In this document: positions 20,844 to 30,727 of the stretch, piece after piece
Position numbering within the stretch: position 1 is the first letter of the stretch
How the letters are laid out: every line of letters starts with the position of its first letter
Source: Pseudomonas sp. PDM16
Lineage (GTDB): Bacteria > Pseudomonadota > Gammaproteobacteria > Pseudomonadales > Pseudomonadaceae
DNA length: 64,000 nt
Assembly (NCBI RefSeq): GCF_014851865.1
Contig: NZ_JACVAM010000002.1
Coordinates: 1,054,001-1,118,000, forward strand
Reading direction: 5' to 3'
Made by a program: the position numbers and the translations under genes
The notes under the pieces: model-generated
The model's database searches: none
Told to the model about the DNA's origin: nothing
The model's input: only the letters and a program-made list of their open reading frames with translations

Positions 20844-21737
20844 ATGGACAAGACCCTCAAGCGCGGCTCGCTGGAAATGATCGCGGCGATGCTGATTTCC
20901 GGCACCATCGGCTGGTTCGTGTTGGTGTCCGGTCAGTCCGTGGTCGACGTGGTGTTCTGGCGCTGCGTGATCGGCGGCGTGATGTTGCTGCTGGTCTGCG
21001 CCGCGCTCGGCCTGCTGCGTCGCGAGTTGCTGAATCGCCGCGTGCTGGTTCTGGCGCTGGTCAGCGGGGTGGCCATTGTCGGCAACTGGCTGCTGCTGTT
21101 CGCCTCCTATTCCAAGGCGTCGATCGCCATCAGCACGGCGGTGTACAACGTGCAGCCGTTCATGTTGGTGGGCCTGGCGGCGCTGTTCCTTGGCGAACTC
21201 ATCACTCTGGCCAAGCTGGCCTGGCTGGGGGTGGCCTTCCTCGGCATGCTGGCCATCGTCAGCGCCCATGGCGATACCGGCACCACGGGGGAGAACTACC
21301 TGATGGGTATCGCCCTGGCCCTGGGCGCTGCGCTGCTCTACGCGTTGGCGGCGCTGATCGTCAAACGCCTGACTGGCACGCCGCCGCACCTGATCGCGCT
21401 GATCCAGCTGCTCACCGGCATCTTGATGCTAGCGCCGCTGGCCAGTTACCAGCTGCCCGAGCAGCCGCAGGCCTGGGCCAGCCTGGCGGCCCTGGGCATC
21501 CTGCATACCGGGGTGATGTACATGCTGCTGTACAGCGCGATCCAGAAACTGCCGACGGCACTGACCGGGGCGCTGTCGTTCATCTACCCGATCGCGGCGA
21601 TCTTCGTCGACTGGCTGGCCTTCGGCCATCGCCTCAGCCCGCTGCAGTGGCTGGGCGTGGCGGCCATCCTGCTGGCGGCGGCCGGCATGCAGCAGGGCTG
21701 GAGTCTGCGCCGGCGGCGCCTGGCGGTGACGTCTTAA
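20844..21737 (+). CDS. DMT-superfamily (EamA) transporter
   Basis: 297 residues with ten predicted hydrophobic helices in two EamA repeats (first starting at MIAAMLISGTIGWFVL, second at LALGAALLYALAALIV). Signature stretches are FWRCVIGG in the first half and LSFIYPIAAIFVDW in the second. It is an inner-membrane exporter of amino acids or other metabolites. The ATG at 20844 was chosen because GGAGA lies 8-12 bp upstream. It is divergent from the Lrp-family gene, which probably regulates it (inference). Its last 4 bp overlap the convergent FKBP gene. Confidence 0.9.
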   Translation: MDKTLKRGSLEMIAAMLISGTIGWFVLVSGQSVVDVVFWRCVIGGVMLLLVCAALGLLRRELLNRRVLVLALVSGVAIVGNWLLLFASYSKASIAISTAVYNVQPFMLVGLAALFLGELITLAKLAWLGVAFLGMLAIVSAHGDTGTTGENYLMGIALALGAALLYALAALIVKRLTGTPPHLIALIQLLTGILMLAPLASYQLPEQPQAWASLAALGILHTGVMYMLLYSAIQKLPTALTGALSFIYPIAAIFVDWLAFGHRLSPLQWLGVAAILLAAAGMQQGWSLRRRRLAVTS

Positions 21738-22072
21738 TCGTCGCGGGTCAGCACTTCCAGCAGCTCGATCTCGAACACCAGGTTGGAGTTCGGCGGAATC
21801 GAGCCGACCTGGCGCTCGCCATAGCCCAGGTGCGCCGGCACCCACAGCTTGCGCTTGCCACCGACCTGCATGCCCATCAGGCCCTGGTCCCAGCCCTGGA
21901 TTACCCGGCGCGTGCCGATCACGCACTGGAACGGCTTGCCGCGCGAGTAGGAGGAATCGAACTCGCTGCCGTCCTCCAGCCAGCCGCGGTACTGGGTGGT
22001 GATCAGCGCGCCCTTGACGGCGGCCTTGCCGCTGCCGATCTCCAGGTCTTCGATTTTCAGTTCGTCGCTCAT
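21734..22072 (-). CDS. FKBP-type peptidyl-prolyl isomerase
   Basis: 112 residues, a single cytosolic FKBP domain: YRGWLEDGSEFDSS, VIQGWDQGLMGMQVGGKRKL, GYGERQVGSIPPNSNLVFEIELLEV. All active-site aromatic positions are conserved. It catalyses prolyl isomerisation. Its stop overlaps the 3' end of the convergent EamA gene by 4 bp, with no intervening terminator. Confidence 0.93.
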   Translation of the reverse strand: MSDELKIEDLEIGSGKAAVKGALITTQYRGWLEDGSEFDSSYSRGKPFQCVIGTRRVIQGWDQGLMGMQVGGKRKLWVPAHLGYGERQVGSIPPNSNLVFEIELLEVLTRDD

Positions 22073-22109
22073 TGTTCTGCTCGCGAATGGTTAGGCTGGC
22101 GGCGTTTTG

Positions 22110-23018
22110 TCAGGGATTGGCGCCGTTGGCAAGTGCGGCGCGGGCGAAGTCGATGAAGGCGCGCAGCGCCGCCGGCACATGGCGGCGGCTCGGGTAGTAG
22201 AGGTGCAGGCCGGCGTAGTAGGGGCACCAGTCGCCGAGCACCTGCACCAGGCGGCCATCGGCGAGCTGCTCGCGGACCATCTCCTCGAACACATAGGCGA
22301 GGCCGATGCCCTGCTGCGCCGGCTCGACCATCAGCGCCACGTCGTCCAGCGTCAGCGGGCCGTCGACCTCGATCTCCAGGGCGATGCCACCGCGCTCGAA
22401 CTCCCAGCGATAGAAGTTGCCGCCGGGGAAGCGATGGCGGATGCAGGGCAGGCCATGCAGGTCCTCGGGCTTCTGCGGGATAGGATGACGCTCGAAAAGA
22501 CCGGGGGCGCCGGCGACCACCGAGCGCATGCGCGGGCCGATGGGCAGCGAGACCATGTCCGCCTCCAGGCGCTCGCCGAAGCGCACGCCGGCATCGAAGC
22601 CGGCGGAGACCACGTCGACCAGGCCGTCGTCGGCCACCAGTTCGAGGCGCACGTCCGGGTAGGCAGCGAGGAAACGCCCCACCAGCGGCAGTAGCACCAA
22701 CTGGATGGCAGCGCGCCCGGCATTGATGCGCAGGCTGCCGGAGGGCTTGTCGCGGAAATTGTTGAGGTCTTCCAGGGCGTCGGCGATATCGCGGAAGGCC
22801 GGCCGTACTCGTGCCTGCAGGCGTTCACCGGCCTCGGTGAGTGCCACGCTGCGCGTGGTGCGGTTGAACAGGCGCACGCCCAGGCGCTCTTCCAGGCCAC
22901 GCAGGGCATGGCTCAGCGCCGAGGGTGTAAGGCCCAGATCGACCGCGGCGCGGGCGAAGCTGAGGTGCTGGGCAATGGCCAGGAAGATCGCCAGGTCGGT
23001 GGGTGAGACGTTTTTCAT
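22110..23018 (-). CDS. LysR-family transcriptional regulator
   Basis: 302 residues. The N-terminal HTH is typical (DLAIFLAIAQHLSFARAAVDLGLTPSALSHALRGLEERLGVRLFNRTTRSVALTEAG, within residues 7-63), followed by a LysR substrate-binding domain (about 90-295, GSLRINAGRAA). It is divergent from an SDR gene, with 116 bp between the starts. LysR proteins usually control such a divergent neighbour, so the SDR is its likely target. No terminator is evident after its stop. Confidence 0.94.
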   Translation of the reverse strand: MKNVSPTDLAIFLAIAQHLSFARAAVDLGLTPSALSHALRGLEERLGVRLFNRTTRSVALTEAGERLQARVRPAFRDIADALEDLNNFRDKPSGSLRINAGRAAIQLVLLPLVGRFLAAYPDVRLELVADDGLVDVVSAGFDAGVRFGERLEADMVSLPIGPRMRSVVAGAPGLFERHPIPQKPEDLHGLPCIRHRFPGGNFYRWEFERGGIALEIEVDGPLTLDDVALMVEPAQQGIGLAYVFEEMVREQLADGRLVQVLGDWCPYYAGLHLYYPSRRHVPAALRAFIDFARAALANGANP

Positions 23019-23134
23019 TGATGAAAACTGCTCAGTAAGTCATGCAATTTTATTGGGATTATCACATCAGTACCGCAGCCCTAGAGTGTCGTCAACGGCC
23101 CGCGTGGTGCGGGACGACATCCGAGGAATTCGAT

Positions 23135-23965
23135 ATGCGTACCTGGCTGATTACTGGAGCTTCCCGTGGTTTCGGCGCACTGATCGCCGAGCAGGCCCTC
23201 AATGCCGGTGATGCCGTCATCGCCACCGCCCGCAAACCCGCCGACGTGACCGCCCGCCTGGGCGAGCATCCCAACCTGCTGGTCGTGCGTCTGGACGTGA
23301 CCCGCGAAGAAGAGGCCCATGAGGCCGTCGCTGCCGGCATCGCCCGCTTCGGTCGCATCGATGTGCTGGTCAACAATGCCGGCTTCGGTGTGCTCGGCGC
23401 GGTGGAAGAAACCAGCGCGGCGGAGACCGAGCGCCTGTTCGCCACCAACGTGTTCGGCGTGCTCAACGTCACCCGCGCCGTGCTGCCGCACATGCGCCGC
23501 CAGCGCTCCGGGCATGTCATCAACATCTCTTCGCTGGGCGGCTACCAGGCTTACATGGGCTGGGGCGTGTACGGCTCCACCAAGTTCGCCGTGGAGGGCA
23601 TCAGCGAGGCGCTGCAGCAGGAAGTCGCGCCGATTGGCATCCATGTCACCGTGGTCGAGCCGGGCTTCTTCCGCACCGACTTCCTCGACGAGCAGTCGCT
23701 GGTGAAGACCGCCCTGGAGCTGGCCGACTACGACGAGACGGTCGGCGCAATGCGCACGTTCGCCCACGCGGCCAACCATGCCCAGCCGGGCGACCCGACC
23801 AAATTCGCCGAGGCCATGCTGGCGCTGGCCAATGCCGAGCAACCGCCGCTGCGCCTGCCGCTGGGCAGCGATGCAGTGGCGCGCATCGAGCAGAAGCATG
23901 CGCAGGTCGAGGCCGAGCTGCAGGCCTGGCGTGCACTGGCCATGTCCACCGACTTCCCTGCCTGA
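23135..23965 (+). CDS. Short-chain dehydrogenase/reductase (SDR)
   Basis: 276 residues with classical SDR motifs: cofactor-binding TGASRGFG (8-15), NNAGFG, catalytic Ser in NISSLGG and YxxxK in YGSTKFA. The end of the sequence (RIEQKHAQVEAELQAWRALA) is typical of the subfamily around E. coli YbbO and Pseudomonas oxidoreductases. NAD(P)-dependent; substrate unknown. The ATG at 23135 follows GAGGAATTCG. It is divergent from the LysR regulator. Confidence 0.92.
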   Translation: MRTWLITGASRGFGALIAEQALNAGDAVIATARKPADVTARLGEHPNLLVVRLDVTREEEAHEAVAAGIARFGRIDVLVNNAGFGVLGAVEETSAAETERLFATNVFGVLNVTRAVLPHMRRQRSGHVINISSLGGYQAYMGWGVYGSTKFAVEGISEALQQEVAPIGIHVTVVEPGFFRTDFLDEQSLVKTALELADYDETVGAMRTFAHAANHAQPGDPTKFAEAMLALANAEQPPLRLPLGSDAVARIEQKHAQVEAELQAWRALAMSTDFPA

Positions 23966-23983
23966 TAGAAAACAACCATGCAG

Positions 23984-24012
23984 GAAGCCGTGCGAGGAGC
24001 ACGGCTTCTTTG
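23984..24012 (+). terminator. Rho-independent terminator of the SDR gene
   Basis: GAAGCCGTGC-GAGGA-GCACGGCTTC is a perfect 10-bp stem followed by TTTGTGTT, 19 bp after the SDR stop. Confidence 0.85.
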
Positions 24013-24029
24013 TGTTCAGACAGGGGGGA

Positions 24030-24578
24030 TTAGCCGGCCAGTGCTGCTTCCGGAAGCACCTGGTAGTGCATCTGGATGAGCCCGCTGTCGAATCGTCGCT
24101 CGCCGACCAGGCGCAGCGGACGTTCCAGGCCGGTGGAGAAGAGCGGGATACCGGCGCCGAGCAGATAGGGCACGACATTCACGACCAGCTCGTCGAGCAG
24201 TCCGGCTGCCAGGCAGTTGGCGGCGAGGCTGCCGCCGCCGACCAGCCAGACCCGTTTGCAACCTCGCTCCGCCAGCTCATCCAGCGCGTCGGCGGGCGTG
24301 CAGTGGCGCCCCTGGATGTTGCTGGTTGCGGCGTCGATGGGGTTGCGGGCGAGCACCAGACAGGCCTTGTCGGGGTAAGGCCAGTTTCCCGTGAGATTAC
24401 GGGTCATGTCATAGGTGGCGCGGCCCATGAGCAGGCCGTCGATGGACTGATAGAACGCCGGGTAACCGTGGTCATCGCCTGATGAGTCGACTTCGTGCAG
24501 CCAGTCGACTCGTCCATCGGGACGTGCAATGTAGCCATCCAGACTGGCTGCGACGTAGTAGATCAGTTGGGGTTTCAT
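24030..24578 (-). CDS. RibD-C/DHFR-like reductase family protein
   Basis: 182 residues with the dihydrofolate-reductase/RibD C-terminal fold: YVAASLDGYIA near the start, LLMGRATYDM, KRVWLVGGGSLA and VPYLLGAGIPLF. These proteins bind NADPH, but their substrates are mostly unknown; this is not the housekeeping FolA. Two in-frame ATGs lie 6 bp apart; the second (24578) was chosen because AGGA then sits 7 bp upstream. No operon partner is evident. Confidence 0.85.
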   Translation of the reverse strand: MKPQLIYYVAASLDGYIARPDGRVDWLHEVDSSGDDHGYPAFYQSIDGLLMGRATYDMTRNLTGNWPYPDKACLVLARNPIDAATSNIQGRHCTPADALDELAERGCKRVWLVGGGSLAANCLAAGLLDELVVNVVPYLLGAGIPLFSTGLERPLRLVGERRFDSGLIQMHYQVLPEAALAG

Positions 24579-24658
24579 CGACATATCCTGCGGGCGGTCG
24601 GCGACCGATAAGGCTTGGAGCCAAGCGCAGCGCCGAAGTTTCCAGGCCGAGGTCGTGA

Positions 24659-26059
24659 TCAGCCCGCGGGAATACCCGGTGTCGTCTGGCCGGCTGTCTG
24701 AGCGTCGCCACCCAGCGCCTGGCTCAGGGTGATGTAGTTCAGTAACTGGTTCAGACGGTTTTCCGACAGAGTGATTTCGGCGCTGCGCCGGGTCTCCTGG
24801 GCGGCGAGCCAGGACTGCAGCGTCTCGGCGCCGGACTGATAACGGATGCGATAGATACGTTCGGCTTCCCGTGCCGCCTCCAGCGCGCGAGCCCGCATGC
24901 CTTCCTGCTCCGCATAGTGGCGGCGACCGGCGAGGTTGTTCTCCACGTCGGCGAGTGCTTCGTAGAGGGTCTGGCGGAAGCTGGTCACGGCCAGTTCGTA
25001 GTCGGTCTTCGACACATCGATGGCGAGCTGCATCTGCCGGTATTGCAGAAATGGCAGCGTCAGGCCGGCTCCAAGAGCACCGACCGGGTTCTGCAGCAGA
25101 TTGCCGAGCGCCTCGCTGGAGTAGCCCAGGGTTCCGGTCAGGCTGAGGTCCGGGTAGTAGCTGGCTCGTGTCGAATCCACGGTCTTGAGCGTGCCGCGCA
25201 GACGCAGCTCGGCAGCACGCAGGTCCGGGCGACGGGAGAGAAGTGATGCCGGCAGGCCCGCATCGACCGCTGGCAGGCTGGTTTGCGCCAGGCTTTGCGG
25301 CTCATTCATCTCGACCGGGGTGGCACCGTCGAACAGGACCGCCAGGGCATTGCGCTGGACCACGCGCTGCTGGCGCAGGTCGACCTCTGCGGCGAGCTGG
25401 CTCTCCAGGCTCTGGCGTGCCTCGGCCAGTTCCAGAGAGGACGCCTGGCCGGAGTTGTACTGCACCTGCACCAGGTCCAGGGTCTGCTGCGAATAGTCGA
25501 TACTGGCGCCCGCGACTGCCAGGCGCTCGTTGAGATAGGCGATCTGCCAGTACAGCGTGGCGACGGTGCCGATCAGCGACAGGCGCGTGGCGGCGTAGTC
25601 CTGCTCGCGGGCCAACGCCTCCAGTTCCGCCGCATCGGTGGCGCTGCCAAGACGGTTCCACAGATCGGCCTCCCAGCTCACCGAGCCGTTCAGCGAGTAT
25701 CCATGGCTGGTGCTACCGCCGCCGCCCAGATCTCGGTTACGGCTGGCGTTGACGCTGGCGCCGGGCTGCGGCCACTGCGCCTCGTGGGCAAGGCCGGCCT
25801 GCAGGCGCGCACGGCGGGTATTGAGCAAGGCACTGCCCAGGTCGTTGTTCTTCGCCAGCGCCTGTTCGACCAGGTGATCGAGCTGAGCGTCGGCGAAGGC
25901 CTTCCACCAATCGGCATGGGCACCGGCCTGGGTCCGTGCGAACTGCTGCCAGTCGGTGGCAATGTCCAGCGCCGGGCGCTCGTAGGGGGTGGAAATCAGG
26001 GTGCCGCAGCCGCTCAGTGTCAGGGCGAGGGCCAGCGCGGGCAGGGGGAATCGCTTCAC
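24659..26059 (-). CDS. Outer-membrane factor (TolC/NodT-type) lipoprotein of the macAB operon
   Basis: 466 residues. The start is a GTG at 26059, 4 bp after the macB stop. The signal peptide ends in lipobox LTLSGC (Cys18), so the mature protein is lipid-anchored. Two outer-membrane efflux protein repeats follow, with family hallmarks SWEADLWNRLGS, LLSRRPDLRAAELRL, YYPDLSLTGTLGYSS and TLPFLQYRQ. It forms the trimeric outer-membrane duct that docks on MacA. The NodT/OprM-like sequence rather than TolC is usual for Pseudomonas MacAB operons. Confidence 0.93.
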   Translation of the reverse strand: MKRFPLPALALALTLSGCGTLISTPYERPALDIATDWQQFARTQAGAHADWWKAFADAQLDHLVEQALAKNNDLGSALLNTRRARLQAGLAHEAQWPQPGASVNASRNRDLGGGGSTSHGYSLNGSVSWEADLWNRLGSATDAAELEALAREQDYAATRLSLIGTVATLYWQIAYLNERLAVAGASIDYSQQTLDLVQVQYNSGQASSLELAEARQSLESQLAAEVDLRQQRVVQRNALAVLFDGATPVEMNEPQSLAQTSLPAVDAGLPASLLSRRPDLRAAELRLRGTLKTVDSTRASYYPDLSLTGTLGYSSEALGNLLQNPVGALGAGLTLPFLQYRQMQLAIDVSKTDYELAVTSFRQTLYEALADVENNLAGRRHYAEQEGMRARALEAAREAERIYRIRYQSGAETLQSWLAAQETRRSAEITLSENRLNQLLNYITLSQALGGDAQTAGQTTPGIPAG

Positions 26060-26063
26060 GGTT

Positions 26064-28007
26064 CTACTCTCGGGAAAGTGCGTCGACGGGGTCAAGGCGC
26101 GCGGCGTTGCGGGCCGGCAGGAAGCCGAATACCAGGCCGATGACCGTTGAGCAGAGGAACGCAGCGACGATGGATGTTGCGGAGAACACCAGACTGAAGT
26201 CGCTGGTGAGGCGGCTGAACACCGCACCGAAGGCCAATGCGGAGAGCACGCCGAGGGTGCCGCCGATCAGACAGACCAGCACCGCCTCGATGAGGAACTG
26301 GCGCATGATGTCGCTCTGCCGCGCGCCGACCGCCATGCGCACGCCGATCTCGCGGGTCCGCTCGGTGACTGATACCAGCATGATGTTCATCACGCCGATG
26401 CCGCCAACCAGCAGCGAGATCAGGGCGATGGCTGAAATAAGCAGGGTCATGGTCTGGCTGGTCTTCTCGATGGTCTGCCGAATGGTGTCGGTGTTCATCA
26501 CGAAGAAATCCTGCACGCCGTGGCGACGGGTGAGCAGGCGGATGATGCCCTGCTCGGCGGCGTCGCTGGAGACACTATCGTCGACCCTTACCGTGATGCT
26601 CTCCAGGTACGACTGGCCGAGCATGCGGTTCATCACGGCGGTGTAGGGCAGGTATACGCGTAGCTGGTCGCTGCCGCCGAAGTTGCTCTGGATCGGGTCG
26701 AGCACACCGACGATACGTACGGGCACCTTCCCGAGAAGAACCACCTGGCCGAGCGCCTGCTTGCCGGCGAACAGCTTCTGATAGGTATTGCTGTCGATGA
26801 CCGCGTCCTGTGCCGAGTCACGCACTGCCTTGGTGTCGAATGCGCGACCCTGGGCGAAGGTATAACCCTTGGCGCGGAAGAATTGCTCGCCCACCCCGCT
26901 CATGGACACGGTCAGCGCCTGCTCCCGGTAGCGCAGGGTGCCGGAGTTGGATACGGACGGTGTCACGCTGTCGACGAAGTCCTGGCCGGCCAGAGCCTCG
27001 GCATCTGCCGGTATCAGGGTCTGGATGCGTGCCGAGCGACGATCGCCAAATCCCTTGCCGGGATAGATATCGATGGTGTTGGTGCCGATGGCACTGATGT
27101 TCTCGAGAATCTTCTGCTGCGAGCCCTGGCCGAGTGCTACCACCGATACCACCGAAGCGATGCCGATGATGATGCCCAGCATGGTCAGGAAGGTACGCAG
27201 CTTGTGCGAAAGCATCGCCAGCAGGGCCATGCGGAAGGCTTCGCGGAACTGGCCGATGCCGGCCTTGAGGGCGCTGGCCTCGATAGCCTGCTCCGGTTCG
27301 TCGAGAGCTCTGACATCGTCGCTGTTGCGCAGTCGGCGGTCGGCGATGATGCTGCCGTCGCTGATCTCGATCAGGCGGTCTGCGGTTTCCGCGACCTTCA
27401 TGTCGTGGGTGACGATGATGACGGTATGCCCGGCTGCGTGCAGCTCGCGCAGCAGTTTGAGCATCTCTTCGCCGCTGTGGCTGTCGAGGGCGCCGGTGGG
27501 TTCGTCGGCAAGTATCACCTGGCCGCCATTCATCAAGGCACGGGCAATGGACACCCGCTGCTGCTGCCCGCCGGAGAGCTGGCTGGGCTTGTGCCCCAGG
27601 CGCTCGCCCAGGCCCAGGCGCTGTAGCAGACTCTGGGCGCGTTCGTGGCGGCTGGCGGCGTCCTTGCCGGCGTAGATGGCCGGGATTTCGACGTTGCCCA
27701 CGGCATCCAGGTCGCCCAGCAGGTGGTAGCGCTGGAAGATGAAGCCGAAATATTCCCGGCGCAGGGCGGCCAGTTCGTCCGGGTCGAGCTGCCCGGTTTC
27801 ACGGCCCCCTACGCTGTAGGTGCCCGCACTTGGTCGGTCGAGGCAGCCGAGGATGTTCATCAGGGTCGACTTGCCGGACCCGGATGCACCGATGATGGCG
27901 ACCATTTCGCCTTGCTCGATGCTCAGGTCGACATCCTTGAGCACGGCAATGGTCTGCTCGCCTGCCGGGAATTCGCGGCGCAGGCCGCTCAGCTCTAGCA
28001 GTGCCAT
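26064..28007 (-). CDS. macB: MacB-type ABC transporter (ATPase-permease fusion)
   Basis: 647 residues, the normal MacB length. The N-terminal ATPase (about 1-235) has Walker [10 protein letters not shown] (40-48), ABC signature LSGGQ (144-148) and Walker [14 protein letters not shown]. Four membrane helices follow, one near 270-290 before a large periplasmic domain and three near 520-640, ending [12 protein letters not shown]. It powers mechanotransmission of substrates (macrolides, peptides, siderophores) through MacA and the outer-membrane factor. It begins one base after the macA stop and ends 4 bp before the outer-membrane gene, so the three form one operon. Confidence 0.95.
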   Translation of the reverse strand: MALLELSGLRREFPAGEQTIAVLKDVDLSIEQGEMVAIIGASGSGKSTLMNILGCLDRPSAGTYSVGGRETGQLDPDELAALRREYFGFIFQRYHLLGDLDAVGNVEIPAIYAGKDAASRHERAQSLLQRLGLGERLGHKPSQLSGGQQQRVSIARALMNGGQVILADEPTGALDSHSGEEMLKLLRELHAAGHTVIIVTHDMKVAETADRLIEISDGSIIADRRLRNSDDVRALDEPEQAIEASALKAGIGQFREAFRMALLAMLSHKLRTFLTMLGIIIGIASVVSVVALGQGSQQKILENISAIGTNTIDIYPGKGFGDRRSARIQTLIPADAEALAGQDFVDSVTPSVSNSGTLRYREQALTVSMSGVGEQFFRAKGYTFAQGRAFDTKAVRDSAQDAVIDSNTYQKLFAGKQALGQVVLLGKVPVRIVGVLDPIQSNFGGSDQLRVYLPYTAVMNRMLGQSYLESITVRVDDSVSSDAAEQGIIRLLTRRHGVQDFFVMNTDTIRQTIEKTSQTMTLLISAIALISLLVGGIGVMNIMLVSVTERTREIGVRMAVGARQSDIMRQFLIEAVLVCLIGGTLGVLSALAFGAVFSRLTSDFSLVFSATSIVAAFLCSTVIGLVFGFLPARNAARLDPVDALSRE

Positions 28008-28008
28008 G

Positions 28009-29208
28009 TCACAGCCTCATACCCGGCCCGCGCATGCGCATCGTCGTGGTCGAGCCCGCCGCCGCGTCACCGAGCACGACCTTGTCGCCGACCTCCAGGC
28101 CTTCGAGCACCTGGGCGTTGATCGAGTCCTCAAGACCGATGCGGATGCGTCGGGGCTCGACCTTGCCGGTGCTGCTCAGGACCTGGACCACGTAGCGGCC
28201 GTCGCGGGTGGTGTTGCCGAGGGCCGAAACCGGGATGCTCGGGGCATCCTTGACGCTGTCTAGGACAATGTTCACCTCGGTGGTCATGGAGATGCGTAGC
28301 TTGCCTTCCGGATTGGGCACGTCGAAGACGGCGATGTAGTAGATGGCCGTGTCGGTCGATGCGGTGCTGGAGGATGCGCTGGAGGAACTGTCGTTATCGT
28401 TGATCGTGCTGGGGGCCGGTTCGATCATGCGCAGAGTCGCGCTGTGACGCTTGCCGGGTTCCCCGAGGATGGTGAAGTAGACCGGCAGGCCGGGGCGAAG
28501 ATTGACCACGTCCGCCTCGGATATCTCGGCCTTCACGGTCATGCGATCCAGCTGGGCGACCTTGACGATGGTCGGGGCCGATTGCGCCGAGTTCACGGTC
28601 TGGCCTTCCTTGACCACCACGCCGACCACGGTGCCGTCGATGGGGGCCGTGATCTTGGTGTAGCCCAGGTCCACTTCGGCGGTGGAGGCCTGGATCTGCG
28701 CCTGCTGGATCTGTGCGTCGAGGGCGGCCACCTGGGCCCTGGCGGTGTCCAGGTCGGCCTCGGCTGTCTCGTAGTCCTCCCGCGAGGTAGCGTTCTGCAC
28801 CAGCATCGACTTCTGCCGGGCGAAGGCCAGCTGGGCCTTCTTCAGTGCCGCTGCCTGCACTGCACGCTGGGCCTTGGCGTTGGCAAGCGCGGCCTTGGCG
28901 TTGGCGAGGTCGTTCTGCTGGGTCATCGAGTCGATTTCGGCGATGGGATCACCCTGCTTGACCTGGTCGCCGAAATCGACGTGCAGCCTGGTGATCTGTC
29001 CTGACACCTGGGCACCGACGCTGACCTGCTTGTAGGCCTCCAGTGTGCCTGTGGCGATTACCGTCTGCTCGATGTCGACGTTGCGGACTTCCGCAGTCAG
29101 CAAGCCTTCACCGGCAGGGGCCGGCGCTAACCAGGTCTTGAGTGCATAGCCGCCGATGAGAAGGGCGGCGAGGGCGGGGATCAGGTGGCGAGGGCGAATT
29201 CTGGGCAT
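28009..29208 (-). CDS. macA: MacA-type periplasmic adaptor (membrane fusion protein)
   Basis: About 399 residues. An N-terminal membrane helix ([18 protein letters not shown]) is followed by a lipoyl half-motif ([40 protein letters not shown] within residues 50-100). An alpha-helical hairpin (about 100-175) and beta-barrel regions follow. A Ser/Asn-rich loop ([15 protein letters not shown]) interrupts the barrel. It joins MacB to the outer-membrane duct. The ATG at 29208 is preferred to one at 29220 because it fits the adaptor family start and leaves a more normal leader behind the predicted -10. It is the first gene of the efflux operon. Confidence 0.92.
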   Translation of the reverse strand: MPRIRPRHLIPALAALLIGGYALKTWLAPAPAGEGLLTAEVRNVDIEQTVIATGTLEAYKQVSVGAQVSGQITRLHVDFGDQVKQGDPIAEIDSMTQQNDLANAKAALANAKAQRAVQAAALKKAQLAFARQKSMLVQNATSREDYETAEADLDTARAQVAALDAQIQQAQIQASTAEVDLGYTKITAPIDGTVVGVVVKEGQTVNSAQSAPTIVKVAQLDRMTVKAEISEADVVNLRPGLPVYFTILGEPGKRHSATLRMIEPAPSTINDNDSSSSASSSTASTDTAIYYIAVFDVPNPEGKLRISMTTEVNIVLDSVKDAPSIPVSALGNTTRDGRYVVQVLSSTGKVEPRRIRIGLEDSINAQVLEGLEVGDKVVLGDAAAGSTTTMRMRGPGMRL

Positions 29209-29239
29209 GGCGTGGTACATGGCGAATTTGATGGTCGCC

Positions 29240-29302
29240 ACTATAGGGGCAGGGCCGCGGGGCGTGGGTAAGCTGGAGGTAAGTACTGTCAAGAATGGGT
29301 AA
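29240..29302 (-). promoter_or_regulatory. macAB promoter with four phased TTACC-type repeats
   Basis: On the minus strand a TATAGT -10 lies at 29245-29240. Upstream lie TTACC (29302-29298), TTGAC (29292-29288), TTACC (29282-29278) and TTACC (29271-29267). They are spaced 10, 10 and 11 bp, on one face of the helix. Such tandem repeats are the binding pattern of OmpR/PhoB-family response regulators (inference). The repeats also lie upstream of the divergent gene at 29422. Confidence 0.5.
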
Positions 29303-29421
29303 AGCCTTGTGGCGACTGGAAAATGTTCCTCCTGGGTGCGGGGTTTTCATCGCTCGCTCGTCTCTATGTAGAGAGCATCCCGTTGCGGGAGGCTCCCCCT
29401 GGTTCACAACAAGGAGTTTCC

Positions 29422-30039
29422 ATGTCTGTTTCGATTGGACACCGCGCTTTGCTGCTGGCGCTGATGGCGAGTGGCGCGCCGCTCGCGCAGGCCGAGTATC
29501 TGTGGATCGAGCGCGGCGCCGAGACGTCGGCGAGGGCCGTGCTCAGTGACTTTCAGCCGACCGAAAAATTGAGCCTGGCCGCGCTGACGGAGCCGCAGCA
29601 GCGGCTGGCCGATGGTGGCTGGCAGCCGCTGCAGGCATCCGGCGACGCCTATGTGTTGAACGGCGCCGTAGGCGATCTGCGCATGCAGGCCAAGCATGCC
29701 GACGGCAAGGCGCTGACCCTCTACGAGGCCCGCGAAGGGCGCGGAGAAACGACGGCGAAGAATGATCTGGAACTGGTGCCGACCACGCCGAACGGCAACG
29801 TCTTCCAGCTGCACTGGAAGGGCAAGGTGGTGTCGGCCTCGCAGGTCAACGTGCATACCTCCGAGCAGTGGTCGAAGGTGCTCAAGCCGGCGGCCGATGG
29901 CAGCGTGATGCTCGATACGCCGTTCCCCGGTCATTACGTGCTGGAGGTGGCAGCGCAGATCAACGGCTCGGCGACCGTGGATGGCAAGTCGTACGACAGC
30001 GTCACTCATGTGGCGACCCTGTCGTTCGAGGTGAAGTGA
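29422..30039 (+). CDS. Exported DUF4198-like periplasmic protein
   Basis: 205 residues with a clear Sec signal peptide (ALLLALMASGAPLAQA, cleavage near residue 21). The mature part is beta-rich, with a late stretch (VMLDTPFPGHYVLEVAAQI) reminiscent of DUF4198/NikM-type periplasmic domains linked to metal exposure. This assignment is tentative. The ATG at 29422 has AAGGAG 6 bp upstream. It is divergent from the macAB operon, with a shared intergenic region carrying phased repeats, so co-regulation is possible. Confidence 0.65.
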   Translation: MSVSIGHRALLLALMASGAPLAQAEYLWIERGAETSARAVLSDFQPTEKLSLAALTEPQQRLADGGWQPLQASGDAYVLNGAVGDLRMQAKHADGKALTLYEAREGRGETTAKNDLELVPTTPNGNVFQLHWKGKVVSASQVNVHTSEQWSKVLKPAADGSVMLDTPFPGHYVLEVAAQINGSATVDGKSYDSVTHVATLSFEVK

Positions 30040-30066
30040 GGCAGTGCGCCCTGGCGGGCGCCCGAC

Positions 30067-30720
30067 TCAGGCGGTGGCGGGCTGACGACCTGCCAGCAGC
30101 CGCAGGATGGCGTTCAGCAGCACGCCGTACAACGGCACGAAGAGCATCAGGCTGACCGCCAGCTTGATGCCGTAGTCCACCGTGGCGATCTCCACCCAGT
30201 GCTCGGCCATGAATGGGTCGGCGCTGTGCCAGAAGGCCACCGAGAAGAACACGAAGGTATCCACCAGGCTGCCGACCACGATGGCACCGGTCGGTGCGAC
30301 CCACCACTGGCGCAGGCGGCGCAGGCGGTCGAACACCTGGATGTCGAGCAGCTGGCCGACCACGTAGGCGAGGAAGCTGGCGACGGAAATCCGCAGTACC
30401 ACCTCGTTGAACTGGCCCAGTGCGGCCAGCCCCTGGAAGCTGCCTTCCTGGAACAGCATCGACACCGCGTAGGACACCAGCAGCGCGGGAATCATCACCC
30501 GGGCGATCACCTGGCGCGCGGAGCCCTTGCCGAGCAGGCGCACGGTCAAGTCGGTGGCGAGAAAGATGAACGGGAAACTGAATGCGCCCCAGGTGGTGTG
30601 CCAGCCGAACAGGGTGATCGGCAGCTGCACCAGGTAGTTGCTGGCGACGATGACAAGAATGTGGAAAACGATCAGGGCAGCCAGCGCCAAGCGTTGGCGC
30701 GGCTCGGAGAGCAGAGTCAT
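30067..30720 (-). CDS. yhhQ: Queuosine-precursor transporter (YhhQ/VUT family)
   Basis: 217 residues with six or seven hydrophobic helices: LAALIVFHILVIVASNYLV, ISVASFLAYVVGQLLDIQVF, GSLVDTFVFFSVAFW. The conserved ATDLTVRLLGK and the DIQVFDRLRR stretch are VUT-family hallmarks (E. coli YhhQ imports preQ0/preQ1). The ATG at 30720 has AAAAAGG 7 bp upstream, and this Shine-Dalgarno lies inside a preQ1-I riboswitch, which confirms the transport role independently. The gene is monocistronic and convergent with the DUF4198-like gene. Confidence 0.93.
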   Translation of the reverse strand: MTLLSEPRQRLALAALIVFHILVIVASNYLVQLPITLFGWHTTWGAFSFPFIFLATDLTVRLLGKGSARQVIARVMIPALLVSYAVSMLFQEGSFQGLAALGQFNEVVLRISVASFLAYVVGQLLDIQVFDRLRRLRQWWVAPTGAIVVGSLVDTFVFFSVAFWHSADPFMAEHWVEIATVDYGIKLAVSLMLFVPLYGVLLNAILRLLAGRQPATA

Positions 30721-30727
30721 GACAGCA

